From Pycnococcus provasolii (lineage: Eukaryota > Chlorophyta > Pseudoscourfieldiophyceae > Pseudoscourfieldiales): 64,000 nt of DNA. The translations under genes were made by a program, and so were the position numbers. Positions within the stretch are counted from its first letter, which is position 1; every line of letters begins with the position of its first letter. Location of the stretch: assembly GCA_049487715.1 (NCBI GenBank), contig CP150563.1, forward strand, positions 62,001-126,000, read 5' to 3'. The notes beneath the pieces are model-generated. The model had not been told where the DNA came from. It saw only the letters and a list, made by a program, of their open reading frames with translations, and made no database searches. Below, piece by piece: positions 9,325 through 19,728 of the stretch.

Positions 9325-10947
9325 TCACTGCTTGTCGAATAACATGGAGCTCGACAAGTCTTTCGAATAATTGGTGTTGACCTCGTAGCGATCAACAGCG
9401 GCATTCGCACGAGCTTGAATGGACGCCGCCGTAATCGCAAGGGGGTTGTGCTTGTCGTCGCTGAAGTCAAAGCTCCCACGCAAGGAGTGACTCGGAGTGA
9501 TATCCCTCGTCGCTGGCGCCGAAGAAGCCGGTGGTGAAGCTGGTGCACTAAATGGCTGTGAAGGCTCTACCACCTGCACCGCAACCGCAACGTCAGGTTG
9601 TTGAGCTGTGCGCACCATATCAAGGCTGCTTTCCAAGTCGCGCTTGGCATCCTCGCTCATCGCCGACTGCATAATCGTCTCGCGAAGTCGCTCGAACGAC
9701 GAGCCTGCGAGGTTCAGCGAGTCACTCTGACTCTCGCCCTTTAGGCCGCCGGGGAACGCGGTGAACGACTCCATCTCCCTGCCGTCCGAGGAAAACGATC
9801 CGTTTTTGGAAAGCGACCCCCCCTTTGCGGTGAACGAGTTGAAGCGCAGGTGGCTGCCGCTCTCGAGGAAGTCGACGAGCTCCTTCCTCAGCGGCGTCAT
9901 ATCAGGATCGCTCGCGCCGCTGCGTTGCGCACGTGCGAGCCTAGCCGTGAGATCGTCAATCTTTCCGTGCAGGAGGAACTCTCCACCCTTCATGCCGCGC
10001 CTCTCCGCCTCGCGCGGGAGAAGCTTCTCGCGCACGTAGAAGGCGAGGTATCCCCAGAGGTTTTTGGCGAACAGGTCGCTGAGTGCGTGAAGGACTCGGC
10101 TCCCGTTGGGCGTGAGGAAGCCTGCAGCCTCCGGACCTAGCGCCCAGAGCAACGGGTAGAGGTGCCAGAAGCCGAAGTAGATGATGGCCATGCCCTTGAG
10201 GTAGTTGACTGCAGACGTGGGATACGTACGCATCACTTCACCGTAGATGAGGAACGCCCAGTAGTTCTGAACGCAGAAGAAGCAGAAGCTGCAGGAGAAG
10301 AAGGCGGCCTGCCAGTAGCCATTGCTGACGAACGATCCGGTCATACCGATGACGAGTGTCAGCTGGTTGCACATGAACATGACGTGCTCCCTGTTCAAGT
10401 CCTTCTGGTTCTTCATGCCAATGGATGCGAGGTCGTTGACGTGCAGGAGAAGCACGGGCGTCGTCACGAGCCAACCGGCGTAGCGCAGCCACTCGACGCT
10501 CTGTGCCGACTCCCCAAACATCAGGACGATGTTCACGGGCTGCACGCCATGGCATATAATCTCAAGAAGGTAGACTGCAAGTTCGTTGTGTGTGTGTTTG
10601 GTGTGTGTTTGGTGTGTTCGTCAGTCGCTGTCTGTTAAGGGATAGTACTAGGTTTGCCTGCTGCCTTCGGTTTCGAACTTCCTCGAGGTCCTTTACGTAC
10701 TTATTCCGTCGACGAAGCAGATGTACACCACCTCCCATCCGCAGCTCTTGTGGACGAGCCATTCGTAGATGTAGTACGCGAGTAGCGAGAAGCACACGAT
10801 GACGTTTACGCTCGAGAAGGCATCCGCGTGGTCCGTGAGCGACGTGAACGGGTGCGTCTCTGGCCCTTGCGAGGCCGCGCCTCCGAGGAGGGCACGGCCA
10901 CCACGAAAAAAGGCCGAATCACCACCACCACCAATCTCGGACAACAT
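9325..10947 (-). CDS. channelrhodopsin (light-gated ion channel), two exons
   Basis: Exon 1 (10947-10701) and exon 2 (10574-9325) flank a 126-nt intron (GTACGTAAAG donor, CTTGCAG acceptor) and give 498 residues. The seven-helix core aligns nearly without gaps to Chlamydomonas ChR2. Helix 1-2 has CGWEVVYICFVDG, helix 3 has EWLRYAGWLVTTPVLLLH, helix 6 has WHLYPLLWALGPEA, and helix 7 has LHALSDLFAKNLWGY with the retinal Schiff-base lysine (about Lys253) and the Asp four residues before it. Relative to ChR2, E83 is Val, E90 is Asp (about residue 80), K93 is Ile, E101 is His, E123 is Gly (about 116), C128 is Thr and D156 is Gln. The last 230 residues are cytoplasmic, Ser-rich and low complexity. 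The gene is convergent with the NHE gene (173 nt between stops). It is probably a plasma-membrane or eyespot photoreceptor; ion selectivity is not determined. Confidence 0.9.
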
Positions 10948-11517
10948 CTCTCCTTAAGATTATCACTACTTCTTAAGGTTAACTACCGTACGGGAACTTT
11001 GATGAAGAATCTGTGAAGAATCTTCGGCCGGGCCGCATGGACGGGTTTCCCCTTTCCCAGCCTCGAGGGGCAAGGAGCTTCGAAGCCTCAAGAGAAAAGA
11101 TAAAAACTTCTTCTTCTAGAAAACGAGGAAAAAAAAAAAAAAAAAAAAAACTTCTTGTTTGTGTTTTCACCTCATCATACAGGTCTCTTCTTAGGTCTTA
11201 GGAAAAACGCGTCAAATGCGTCTCTTAAGCGTGTCGATGGAGGATTCCACGACCCTTGAAGGCCTTGAGTGATGTCCACACTCCGATGCGCCTATATAGG
11301 CCTGATATCGCTCGATTTTTCACACATGCGTCTTGGGAGAGGGGACCCCGCTCCACCCAAATTCTCCCGCGTGCTTTGGTCGAAGGAGGCCGCTCCCTCC
11401 GCTCCCTTTAGAGGGTTAGTTTAGGACTACTGTAACATTTCACATCACGTGATGTATGTATATATTGTCCATCACGTTCCCGTCGGTTCATTCCAAAGAG
11501 GAACGGGCAATCAGAAA
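10948..11517. other. intergenic with a 22-nt poly-A run
   Basis: This is the upstream region of the channelrhodopsin and the 3' side of the recombinase ORF. A run of 22 adenines lies at 11129-11150, preceded by a CTTCTTCTTC tract. No gene is seen. The base composition is more AT-rich than around the cellular genes. Confidence 0.5.
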
Positions 11518-13974
11518 TCAGCGACGCGAGGAGAACCCAGAGCCCTCGCCCAAGTGCCGGAGCGCAAAGAGAATGCGCTCCCTAGATGTGGCAAAGTAGA
11601 GATCCACCGCATCGCTTTTGCAGAACCAAGCACCCACATCAGCTACAAAACGTCGGCAGTAACCGTCGTTCCAGAGCAAAGTCGCAAGCGTTTTGCGGCC
11701 GCTGTGGGAGGCAATTTTTCGATCAAGCGCAGTCGGGAACAATTTGCGAAAAGTGTCCCTCCATACACGCGCGAACCCGGTGTACATTCCAGAGTTGAAG
11801 GTCATCAACTTGACCGACTTCGGAGCAGACAGGAAGAAACCAGCAGCAGGCCCATTTGGTGGCCGCGCTTCCAGAATATAAGACAGCACATCATCGACCG
11901 GGCGAATGCCAAGCGCAGGTATGTCGCACGGCACTACCGCAATGCGACCTCCACCGGCTTTGATATTTTTGTCCGTATCAACATTGATGCACAGATATGG
12001 GCGGCCATCCGGCTCATATTCGATCCAGATATCAGACCCGGGTAGAAAGTGCACCTGACGTGCGTGCCCTGCCCCCTCATCAACGATCTTGTATCTCACG
12101 ATCAATCTCTTGGTCGCGCCTTGACGGAGCATTGCCACCAATGGCAGCATTATACATAAACGCCGATGTTGATCAGGGACTGACGTCGAAAAGGATGCGA
12201 GCATTTTGCGAGCCTCCCCGAGTTCCAATGCCTGCGTGGCTTTGCTAGCCTTCTTGTACACCGCGCGAGCCACCGCGAGCAAATCCCGAATCAGCTCATG
12301 TTTGCATGGATTAGGCATCCGGTAATCCTGGTCAGGGAACGCAAGTTTCACTGAGTCCGAGACATATGCATGCCATGCAGATACACCTGCCACGTGCGCA
12401 GAAACCGTGCTCGAGTCTAGCTTGAGTGTAGCGAGCTCGTGCATGATAAACTCCCGCATCGTGACTGCGGTGCAGGGGAGCACCCGTCTGTTGATGAGAT
12501 CGCCGAAGCGTTGGAGTGCGCGCACACCAGCCAGGTGTTGGCCGTGTGTAGCCTTGCGATTCCGATTATGCATCGCGATCAGATACAGCTTCGCTAAGCC
12601 CACGCGCATACGGCGACGCAATCGTGTACCGCGTTCGTCCAGCGGTAGATCATTTGGTTCGTGTGTGCCGGCGAGGCAGATCGCACACACGCACACTGGT
12701 GCCGGCGGCATCGCCGGCAAGCCATGGCATTTAAAGCACAAAACCCGGCGGCATCGTATACAGAATACCGCGGTCTCGGCGCATGTCTCCCGACAAGCGG
12801 GGCAATGTGAGCATGCCTCCGCTCTCCTTGCCATCAGAGTTGTCGCGTGCGAGAGTGCCTGATCTCCTGCATGTTCGGGTTGCGGGTAGATAGGTGAGTA
12901 TTCCGCCGAATTCTCTTGCTCCTGATGGAACCGGTACTCGTGCAATGCTGCCACGAGGCGTGACTCGGACTCCTGGAGGCGGTAGGCTGAGACAAGCCTT
13001 ACCCAGTTTGCGTATCCGCGGCGCGTCCCACTCCTGGAAGATGGTTCCCATTGAGGCTCCGGAGCAGATCGGCCGCTTTCAGTACCCGGATTGAGATCTT
13101 TCATCAGGCTGGTCAGGCGCGCTGTGCGCACGGCGATCTGCTCGGCGGTAGGCGTCTGTAGACCAGAAGCCTCTTCCATTGCGGTCGCAGCCGCCTCCAG
13201 ATCAAAACGCAGCTTGCTGGTGCCTTCCTTGACGAGAGCCTTCAGCTTCTCCTCTTCCCCAGTAGGGGAAGCATTGGCACCTTTTCCGAACCCGAATTTC
13301 GGGAGGTGCTCAGGATCGCCCCGACGAGCTCGTGCGACTGTCCCCGGGACAAGCGGTTTAGGTCTCGCCGTTCCGGTGGTGCCCGATGATATAGCTCGCA
13401 ATCCTCCAAATGTAAGCTCCTGCCCCGCCACCACTGCCGAGCGCTTTTCCTCTCGCCAGCTGGCTCGCACGCTGTCGAGTTCCGCTGACAAGGAAAAAGG
13501 GGCTAGCAGGTAGCGCGACAAACCGTATTTTCCTTTCGCCAGGTCGGAGTACTGGAGGACGGCAAAGTTTTCCAAAGCTCTACCTCCATCCTCGATGAAC
13601 TTACCAACATCAGTGGATACCACGAGTAGGTCGTCTACGGTATACTCGGTATCAATCTGTAATGAACTCAGGTATTCCCAATCGATGCGCTCGTGCAAGT
13701 TGGCGAAGATGTTACCCTCGTCCACCGGAGACAACGTAGTGGTTCCGCAACTCGCCAAGAGGCGCGAAACCCTACCCACGCGCTCCACAAGAGCGCCAGG
13801 TGGTGCAGGGAGAGCTAAAAAAGCTCCAGCACCTTGCACGATTAATGACTCCGTAAGCGTATCCGTCTGGCCTTCTCCTTGTAAGGCCAAATACGTACCA
13901 GCTGACGGAGATAGAAGGCCCAGCCCCTTGGGCTGGGTCGATGAAACATCAGACGCCATAGGCGTCGCAGCCAT
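11518..13974 (-). CDS. tyrosine recombinase of a Crypton- or DIRS-like mobile element
   Basis: The single 818-residue frame ends with a tyrosine recombinase domain. Box I has Arg in AMLRQGATKR (about R617) and a lysine-rich strand (TDKNIKAGG). Box II has H-S-G-R (H757, R760), a Trp in VGAW (about W783, in the position of the second His as in Flp) and the nucleophile Tyr in DAVDLYFAT (about Y793). Around residues 380-430 a Cys-rich region (CPACRETC, CIRCRRVLCFKC, CAIC) looks like a B-box or RING-type zinc finger. The first 350 residues have no recognisable domain. Known YR elements of this kind integrate through a circular DNA intermediate. No reverse transcriptase is present, so a Crypton-like DNA transposon is more likely than a DIRS retroelement. 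Codon use is less GC3-rich than in neighbouring genes, which supports a foreign or mobile origin. Element ends could not be defined. Confidence 0.75.
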   Translation of the reverse strand: MAATPMASDVSSTQPKGLGLLSPSAGTYLALQGEGQTDTLTESLIVQGAGAFLALPAPPGALVERVGRVSRLLASCGTTTLSPVDEGNIFANLHERIDWEYLSSLQIDTEYTVDDLLVVSTDVGKFIEDGGRALENFAVLQYSDLAKGKYGLSRYLLAPFSLSAELDSVRASWREEKRSAVVAGQELTFGGLRAISSGTTGTARPKPLVPGTVARARRGDPEHLPKFGFGKGANASPTGEEEKLKALVKEGTSKLRFDLEAAATAMEEASGLQTPTAEQIAVRTARLTSLMKDLNPGTESGRSAPEPQWEPSSRSGTRRGYANWVRLVSAYRLQESESRLVAALHEYRFHQEQENSAEYSPIYPQPEHAGDQALSHATTLMARRAEACSHCPACRETCAETAVFCIRCRRVLCFKCHGLPAMPPAPVCVCAICLAGTHEPNDLPLDERGTRLRRRMRVGLAKLYLIAMHNRNRKATHGQHLAGVRALQRFGDLINRRVLPCTAVTMREFIMHELATLKLDSSTVSAHVAGVSAWHAYVSDSVKLAFPDQDYRMPNPCKHELIRDLLAVARAVYKKASKATQALELGEARKMLASFSTSVPDQHRRLCIMLPLVAMLRQGATKRLIVRYKIVDEGAGHARQVHFLPGSDIWIEYEPDGRPYLCINVDTDKNIKAGGGRIAVVPCDIPALGIRPVDDVLSYILEARPPNGPAAGFFLSAPKSVKLMTFNSGMYTGFARVWRDTFRKLFPTALDRKIASHSGRKTLATLLWNDGYCRRFVADVGAWFCKSDAVDLYFATSRERILFALRHLGEGSGFSSRR

Positions 13975-14883
13975 GTTTACAAAAAAACTACTTCATCTCC
14001 TCCCTTCATGATTAAGCCATCTGCCCGGCTTGAAACCCAATTTCCCCTCAACAGCGGATCCCCTCCTTCCAGATCCAAGCTAGCTTAACCCTGTACCTAC
14101 AAGGGTATTGGGTTCATTTCTCAGCTCAACGGCACAATGCCCATCCTCGTGAGCTCCTCAAACGCAAGGTTTACGCTCCATCAGGCTAGAGCTCAAACCC
14201 CGCTACCGCTCGTATAATAGATTCACCGCAGATTCTCTCCCTCTTCCCACCGCAGATTTGCCAGGTTCGAATATCTTCTACCTATCCCCATATAGGGGAT
14301 ATATGAGCTACCTTAGCTTACTCATAGACTCAATGGGTTCTAATTAGATTGACCAGTCAATGGTGGATCCCATCCACACTGTGAATTCTTAGTCCCGAGA
14401 TTGTTGATTCCCGACACTTCCCCTCGTGATTGAGCTACAGTCACAACAAATTTGACACAAGTCAGTAGTTCCCACAGTTAACAGTTTGTACAGTACAACA
14501 ATACAATACTTCACTGGAAGTGAACAAAAAGTGAAAAAAAAAGTGAACGCGTGACGATAAGCCGGTTGGTTATGTCACGCTTGGAGTGAAAGAAAGGGAA
14601 AAGAAAGGGGGGAGTCTGTCTGGGAGGGGACGATGAAACGAGAAAATTCATCGGGTCCACGCGATAAGTAAGGAATTAGGAGAGCAGTCAGATGCCAAAG
14701 GGGATCTGTCGTTGGATGGACCCCATTGTGTTCCAAAGTCAAGAGTGTGGTCGAGACAAAGTAAGTAAAACATGTTCATATTCCATTCCTTCATTACAGA
14801 AATCAGCAAATCACAGGTAACTTGATACAACTCAATTTGGGCCTACTTAAAGGAGACAAAAAAGGTGGGGGGAGGGGCAACAA
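13975..14883. other. AT-richer intergenic, possible 5' part of recombinase element
   Basis: There is no gene-like frame. Composition is distinctly less GC-rich than in flanking cellular genes. The stretch lies immediately upstream of the recombinase ORF, so part of it may belong to that element. No terminal repeats were found. Confidence 0.4.
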
Positions 14884-17778
14884 TCACCACACGGTGCCAG
14901 CAACCTCACCCATGGTGGATGGCTCAGGAGGAGAGGCTTCGCCGCCATTCCTTGAGACCGTGCGCACCACCGCGTGAGGGGTCGGTTCGTTCGCCAGGTC
15001 CACCTCGACGATGTCGCCATCGTTAATCTCACCCTTCAGGTACGCCTTGGCAAGAGGTGTTTCCACCTCGCGCGTCACGGCGCGCTTCAGAGGTCGAGCT
15101 CCGTACTTCACGTCCAGACCCACGTTCGCTAGCCACCGCACGCACGCATCCGTCACCTGCACTGTCATGTTCTTCTCGCTACTTGACAGGCGCTTGCCAA
15201 GGCTCTTGAGAAGAAGCCTCACAATCTGCTCGAGTTCGCTCGGCGAAAGCGGGTCGAACACGACAAAGTCGTCAATGCGGTTGAGAAACTCGGGCCTGAA
15301 GTGGCCTCGCAGAACACCCATGATGCGCTCCTCAGCCTCATCGCGTGGCATGGCGGCATCGCCGGACATGCCAAACAAATTCTCCGCTCCCAGATTGCTC
15401 GTCATGATGATGATGCAGTTCTTGAAGCTCACCGTGCGTCCCTGCCCATCCGTGATGCGGCCGTCGTCTAGCATTTGTAGCAGAACGTTGAAGATCTCCG
15501 GATTCGCCTTCTCCACCTCGTCGAGCAGAACGACGGAATACGGCTGCCGGCGAACCGCCTCCGTCAGCTGTCCACCCTCCTCGTATCCCACGTAGCCAGG
15601 AGGCGCTCCCACGAAGCGAGACACGCTGTGCTTTTCCATGTACTCGCTCATGTCGAAGCGAAGCATGTGATCCTCGGAATCGAACAGAAACTCTGCAAGG
15701 CTCTTCGCAAGCTCCGTTTTGCCCACGCCGGTGCTCCCGAGGAACATGAACGACGCGATCGGCCGATCTGGATCTGATAGCCCCGCACGGCTGCGCTGCA
15801 CCGCCTCGGCGACGACAGTTACGGCGCGATCTTGCCCGATGATGCGATTGTGCAGGTGGCTCTCGAGGTGAAGCAGCTTCTCGCGCTCGCCCTGTGCCAT
15901 CTTCGCCACGGGGATGCCCGTCCACCGGCTCACCACCTCGCGGATGTCCTGAGGAATCACCTCCTTGCGCAGCATCATCGTTCCCTCCGCCGCCTTTCGG
16001 CTGATCGCCTCCTCCGCCTCCTCGAGCTTCTTCTGCAGCTCGTTCATGTCACCGTACTTGAGCATCGCCGCGCGGTTGAGGTCGTACTCGCGCTCCGCCT
16101 GCTGAATCTGTATCTGCAGGGCGTCCATGTCCTCTCGGATCTGCTGCACAGTCTCCATCACAGCCTTCTCGCTCTGCCACGTGCTCTCCATCTCCGCCTG
16201 CCGCGCCTTGAGCGAGTCTATCTGCCTTAGCAGAGCATCGTACTTACCTTGACTTGCGGGGCTAAGGTCGCCCCTCTCCCTCTCCCGCTCGAGGCTCAGG
16301 CGCTCCATTTCCAGCTGCAGGATGCGGCGATCCACCTCGTCGAGCTTCGTCGGCTTGGAAGTGATCTCCATCTTCAGCTTTGCCATGCTCTCGTCCATGA
16401 GGTCAATCGCCTTGTCGGGCAGGAATCGGTCGCTGACGTAACGATCGCTCAGCACAGCCGCCTCGACGAGCGCGCTGTCGGATATGCTGACGCCGTGATG
16501 CAGCTCGTACTTCTCGCGCAAGCCACGCAGGATCGATATGCTGTCCTCCACGGTGGGAGGGCTCACCAAAACCTGCTGAAATCGCCGCTCGAGTGCGGGA
16601 TCCTTCTCGATGTGCTTCTTGTACTCGTCGAGCGTCGTGGCGCCGATGCAGCGCAGCTCCCCTCGGCTCAGCTGCGGCTTGAGCAGGTTGCTTGCGTCCA
16701 TCGCGCCGCCCGTCGCGCCTGCACCGACGACCGTGTGGATCTCGTCGATGAACAGGATTATGTTTCCCTCCGCGCCTTCCACCTCCTTCATCACCGCCTT
16801 GAGGCGATCCTCAAACTCGCCGCGGTATTTGGCACCCGCGACGAGGGAACCCATGTCGAGGCTCATGAGCGAGCGTCCGCGGAGAGATTCGGGAACGTCG
16901 CCGCTGACGATGCGTTGTGCCAAACCTTCCGCCACGGCTGTCTTTCCCACACCCGGCTCGCCGATGAGCACAGGATTGTTTTTCGTGCGCCGGCTGAGAA
17001 TCTGGATGCACCTTCGAATTTCGTCGTCGCGTCCTATGACAGGGTCTAGTTTTCCGTCGCGCGCTCGCTGCGTGAGGTCCGTGGCGTATCGCCCGAGCGC
17101 CTCGAACTTCTCCTCCGGGTTCTGGTCCTGCACCGTCGACCCGCCACGAACCTGCGCAGCCGCCTTCTCGAGCACGTCGCGCGTCAGTCCCGCAGGTTTC
17201 AGCACGCCTTCGCCAAGTCGTGTGTCGTCCGCCATGTTCACGAGCAGCTGGTCGACGGAGACGAACTTGTCTCCCTGCGACTTTGCCGTTGCCCTTGCGG
17301 CGTTGATGAGCGCCTCGAGGTTCCTCCCAATGACCTGGTTGTCTGCCGACGCGCCGGACACCGTGGGTTGCCTCTTGAGGAAGTTCTCCGTACTTGCGAG
17401 CACTTGAGACGCTGACACGTTTGCGCTAGACTTTTCGACGATGCGCGCCGCGAGTCCGTTTTCCTGCTCCAACAAGAGCTTGAGCAGGTGTTCCGTCTCG
17501 ACGACTTGGTGGTTGTACTTCTTCGCACACTCGGGCGACGCGGCGATTGCGGCCCACGCCATTTCCGTGAACTCGTCGGGGGAGATGCGCTTATTATTCC
17601 CTGAAGAAGATGGGTCACTGGAAGCCATGACACGAGAAGCACCCATGAGATAACGACCATGGCCATGACGATGATGATGACGAGGACGGAGCAGACCAGC
17701 ACGACGACCTGAAAGAAGAGCCTGATGACCACGAGCACGACCACCACCAAGCCGAGACGAAGGATGGGACGCGGACAT
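14884..17778 (-). CDS. clpB: ClpB/Hsp100 disaggregase, organellar type
   Basis: The 964-residue protein has full ClpB architecture. It has a Clp N-domain ([20 protein letters not shown] onward), AAA1 with Walker [20 protein letters not shown] (about residue 271) and an [15 protein letters not shown] Walker B, a long middle coiled-coil domain ([17 protein letters not shown] onward), AAA2 with [19 protein letters not shown] (about 680), and a C-terminal D2-small domain. The middle domain identifies it as ClpB rather than ClpC/ClpA. ClpB threads aggregated proteins through its central pore together with Hsp70. About 60 N-terminal residues rich in Arg, Gly, His and Ser look like an organelle transit peptide, so a chloroplast (ClpB3-like) or mitochondrial (ClpB4-like) location is inferred. 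The ATG at 17778 is the first in frame. No lesions are visible. Confidence 0.95.
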   Translation of the reverse strand: MSASHPSSRLGGGRARGHQALLSGRRAGLLRPRHHHRHGHGRYLMGASRVMASSDPSSSGNNKRISPDEFTEMAWAAIAASPECAKKYNHQVVETEHLLKLLLEQENGLAARIVEKSSANVSASQVLASTENFLKRQPTVSGASADNQVIGRNLEALINAARATAKSQGDKFVSVDQLLVNMADDTRLGEGVLKPAGLTRDVLEKAAAQVRGGSTVQDQNPEEKFEALGRYATDLTQRARDGKLDPVIGRDDEIRRCIQILSRRTKNNPVLIGEPGVGKTAVAEGLAQRIVSGDVPESLRGRSLMSLDMGSLVAGAKYRGEFEDRLKAVMKEVEGAEGNIILFIDEIHTVVGAGATGGAMDASNLLKPQLSRGELRCIGATTLDEYKKHIEKDPALERRFQQVLVSPPTVEDSISILRGLREKYELHHGVSISDSALVEAAVLSDRYVSDRFLPDKAIDLMDESMAKLKMEITSKPTKLDEVDRRILQLEMERLSLERERERGDLSPASQGKYDALLRQIDSLKARQAEMESTWQSEKAVMETVQQIREDMDALQIQIQQAEREYDLNRAAMLKYGDMNELQKKLEEAEEAISRKAAEGTMMLRKEVIPQDIREVVSRWTGIPVAKMAQGEREKLLHLESHLHNRIIGQDRAVTVVAEAVQRSRAGLSDPDRPIASFMFLGSTGVGKTELAKSLAEFLFDSEDHMLRFDMSEYMEKHSVSRFVGAPPGYVGYEEGGQLTEAVRRQPYSVVLLDEVEKANPEIFNVLLQMLDDGRITDGQGRTVSFKNCIIIMTSNLGAENLFGMSGDAAMPRDEAEERIMGVLRGHFRPEFLNRIDDFVVFDPLSPSELEQIVRLLLKSLGKRLSSSEKNMTVQVTDACVRWLANVGLDVKYGARPLKRAVTREVETPLAKAYLKGEINDGDIVEVDLANEPTPHAVVRTVSRNGGEASPPEPSTMGEVAGTVW

Positions 17779-18209
17779 TATTAGAAAGTTGGAGAATGAT
17801 TGCGGGGGGGAGGGGCGAGGGGGAGGCAGCAGCCCCTCGAGAGGAGGAGTTATCCAGATGCCCCCGGGGGTGCCCCCCCTAATAAAAAGAGCTCTCTGGA
17901 ACTTCTCCCGATATGTCCAGAAAAGTAGGTCTTAACCTTAGTATCCCACACGTAGTCTATGGGCGAATGTGAAATCACATAGTACCAGTGTGCTGTAATG
18001 ACGAAGCTCTTTTTCCCTTTTGTATCTCTCATTTGTATGCGGCTGGGCTTTCCGGTCCCACGCCAGTTCCCATGACACCTGACTCCCCCGTGGCCCCGTT
18101 CACGTCACGTCACGCAACACACACACACATAAATAAACTGACGTTTCGTTCTTTTTTCTTCTACATTACAGTACTGTACATAATAAAATAATAAACACAA
18201 GATTACGAC
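17779..18209. other. intergenic, no gene seen
   Basis: This separates the ClpB start from the 3' end of the kinase gene; both are on the minus strand. It contains a short CA run near 18117-18130 but no coding or RNA signal that I can support. Confidence 0.5.
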
Positions 18210-19394
18210 TCATGCACACGCCGCACGCAACACGACGTAGTCGGGCACGTCGTCTGCGCTTAACGTTGACGTCGCGTGCTCGTACATAAGGGAAAGCAGG
18301 CGAGCCGTTCGCGCGTCGAGCTCGGAGATGGCAGGCGGCGTTCTCTCGCGCTTCGCCCTGCCGAGCCTCGACAACGCAGACTTGCACGAACGTGTGCCTG
18401 AAACAGCGTGCAGGGCATCCGCCTCGTCGCGCCAAGGCAGATCGCCACCGTCTCGGGCAAGAGCCAGGAGTGTGTACACGAGCGACTCGATGTCGTCGCG
18501 CCGACCGAGCTTCGTGCCGAATGCCGCACCGGAGCTGCTGAAAAGGTGCGTGCCGTTCGCACTCTGCTTCTTGCTCAGAGACGGCAAACGCTCTGCAACG
18601 CCAAAGTCTATTAGGTACAGGCGCTCGGGATCCGCGCGTCCGAGCATGAGGTTCGCGGGCTTCACGTCTCGGTGCGCGTATCCAAGGCGATGCAGATGCT
18701 CAAGCAAGTTGAGCGCTTGATACGCCACACTCGCGAGCTCGTCGGCCGCGAATGGACGATGCGGACGCTTGCGTCGCACCGCCTCCAGAGACAGTCCGAG
18801 TCGGTCGACGACCAGAATGCGTTCGTGGTTCTCGCCGTGGTTGGGAAAGACGTCGCGCAGGCACGGCAAGCCTTGGAAGCCTCCTAGCCGTTGAAGGTGC
18901 CTCCATATTTGCTGCTCGTTGAACGTCTGCGAATCTGACGACGGCGCCACCTTGACGACGACGTCCTCCTTCGTTTTTGCGTCCCAGCCTGCGTATATGC
19001 ACGTGTTCGTCGCGTCGTCGTACCCGATGCGCTTCGACCGACTGAAGTGGTATTTCGGGGAGAAAGACGTTGTACTTGTCGCCGCCGTGAGAGTTTCAAG
19101 GTCGCATGATGAGTCCTCCGGGGGTATGTAGAAAGAGGACTCTTCTGAGTCATCTGCTGACGAAGACACCCTTGCCACCGATGCCATGCCGTATTCGCGA
19201 CGCCGCCGAGGTTCCGAAGGTGGAAAGAAGACGAAACCACTCCTTCGAAAACTTCGAGACAAAACATCAAAGGCGAATCGCGATCGCCTGAACCCCCTTA
19301 GTAAGTAGCCCCAAAAAGTAAGTCCCATGAATGTGATTGCAAAAACCAAACACAAACCACTAAGCATATGGAAAGAGTACACTGAAGAAGACAT
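18210..19394 (-). CDS. CK1-like Ser/Thr protein kinase, membrane-anchored and divergent
   Basis: The 394-residue protein has a casein kinase 1-type domain: VVVKVA (ATP lysine), the catalytic loop HRDVKPANLML, the metal-binding LIDFGVAERL, and GRRDDIESLVYTLLALARDG..LPW, which is the CK1 diagnostic helix. Catalytic K, D, N and DFG residues are all present. The glycine-rich loop is poorly conserved (SKRIGYDDATNTCIYAGWD), and the usual CK1 'GT.RYASIN' segment is replaced by GAAFGTKLG, so substrate binding may differ. A hydrophobic segment near the N-terminus (MLSGLCLVFAITFMGLTFWG) could be a signal anchor, which is unusual for CK1. The ATG at 19394 is the first true ATG of the frame; further Met codons (for example MASVARV) downstream would remove the hydrophobic segment. 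Confidence 0.8.
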   Translation of the reverse strand: MSSSVYSFHMLSGLCLVFAITFMGLTFWGYLLRGFRRSRFAFDVLSRSFRRSGFVFFPPSEPRRRREYGMASVARVSSSADDSEESSFYIPPEDSSCDLETLTAATSTTSFSPKYHFSRSKRIGYDDATNTCIYAGWDAKTKEDVVVKVAPSSDSQTFNEQQIWRHLQRLGGFQGLPCLRDVFPNHGENHERILVVDRLGLSLEAVRRKRPHRPFAADELASVAYQALNLLEHLHRLGYAHRDVKPANLMLGRADPERLYLIDFGVAERLPSLSKKQSANGTHLFSSSGAAFGTKLGRRDDIESLVYTLLALARDGGDLPWRDEADALHAVSGTRSCKSALSRLGRAKRERTPPAISELDARTARLLSLMYEHATSTLSADDVPDYVVLRAACA

Positions 19395-19728
19395 ACTTAT
19401 TCTATGCAGAATAGAATGCGTCCTGAGATTATTGACAGATGAGCATGAACGTCTGAGAGAGCAGAGCAGAGCAGAGGGGGGAGTGCAGTGGAATGGGAAA
19501 GGTTCTTCCAAACAAGAAAAGGGAAGGTGCGCAAACCCAAACGCAAATCAGCCTTATGGTATTAGGGTATTAGGGTATTAGCGCATTAGGGTTAGGGTTA
19601 CATCTAGGGTTATTCTTCCTGATCTGGATCTGGTTCGTAGTCTATCACGTTTTGTTTTTATCTTTTTTGTTTATCTTTGTCATTTTCCTCCTAGGGTAAG
19701 CATACTGTAAAGTTTATATCACGCACGC
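19395..19728. repeat. divergent promoter region with TTAGGG-like motifs
   Basis: Between the divergent kinase and TMEM120 starts lies a telomere-like block at about 19557-19616 (TATTAGGG repeated, then TTAGGGTTAGGG). It is about 110 nt before the TMEM120 ATG. A short (GAGCA)n tract at about 19457-19477 is also present. No gene is seen. Confidence 0.6.

Noticed and set aside
14255-14285. GGTTCGAAT string resembling a tRNA B-box
   Set aside because: No matching A-box or cloverleaf could be built from the surrounding sequence.
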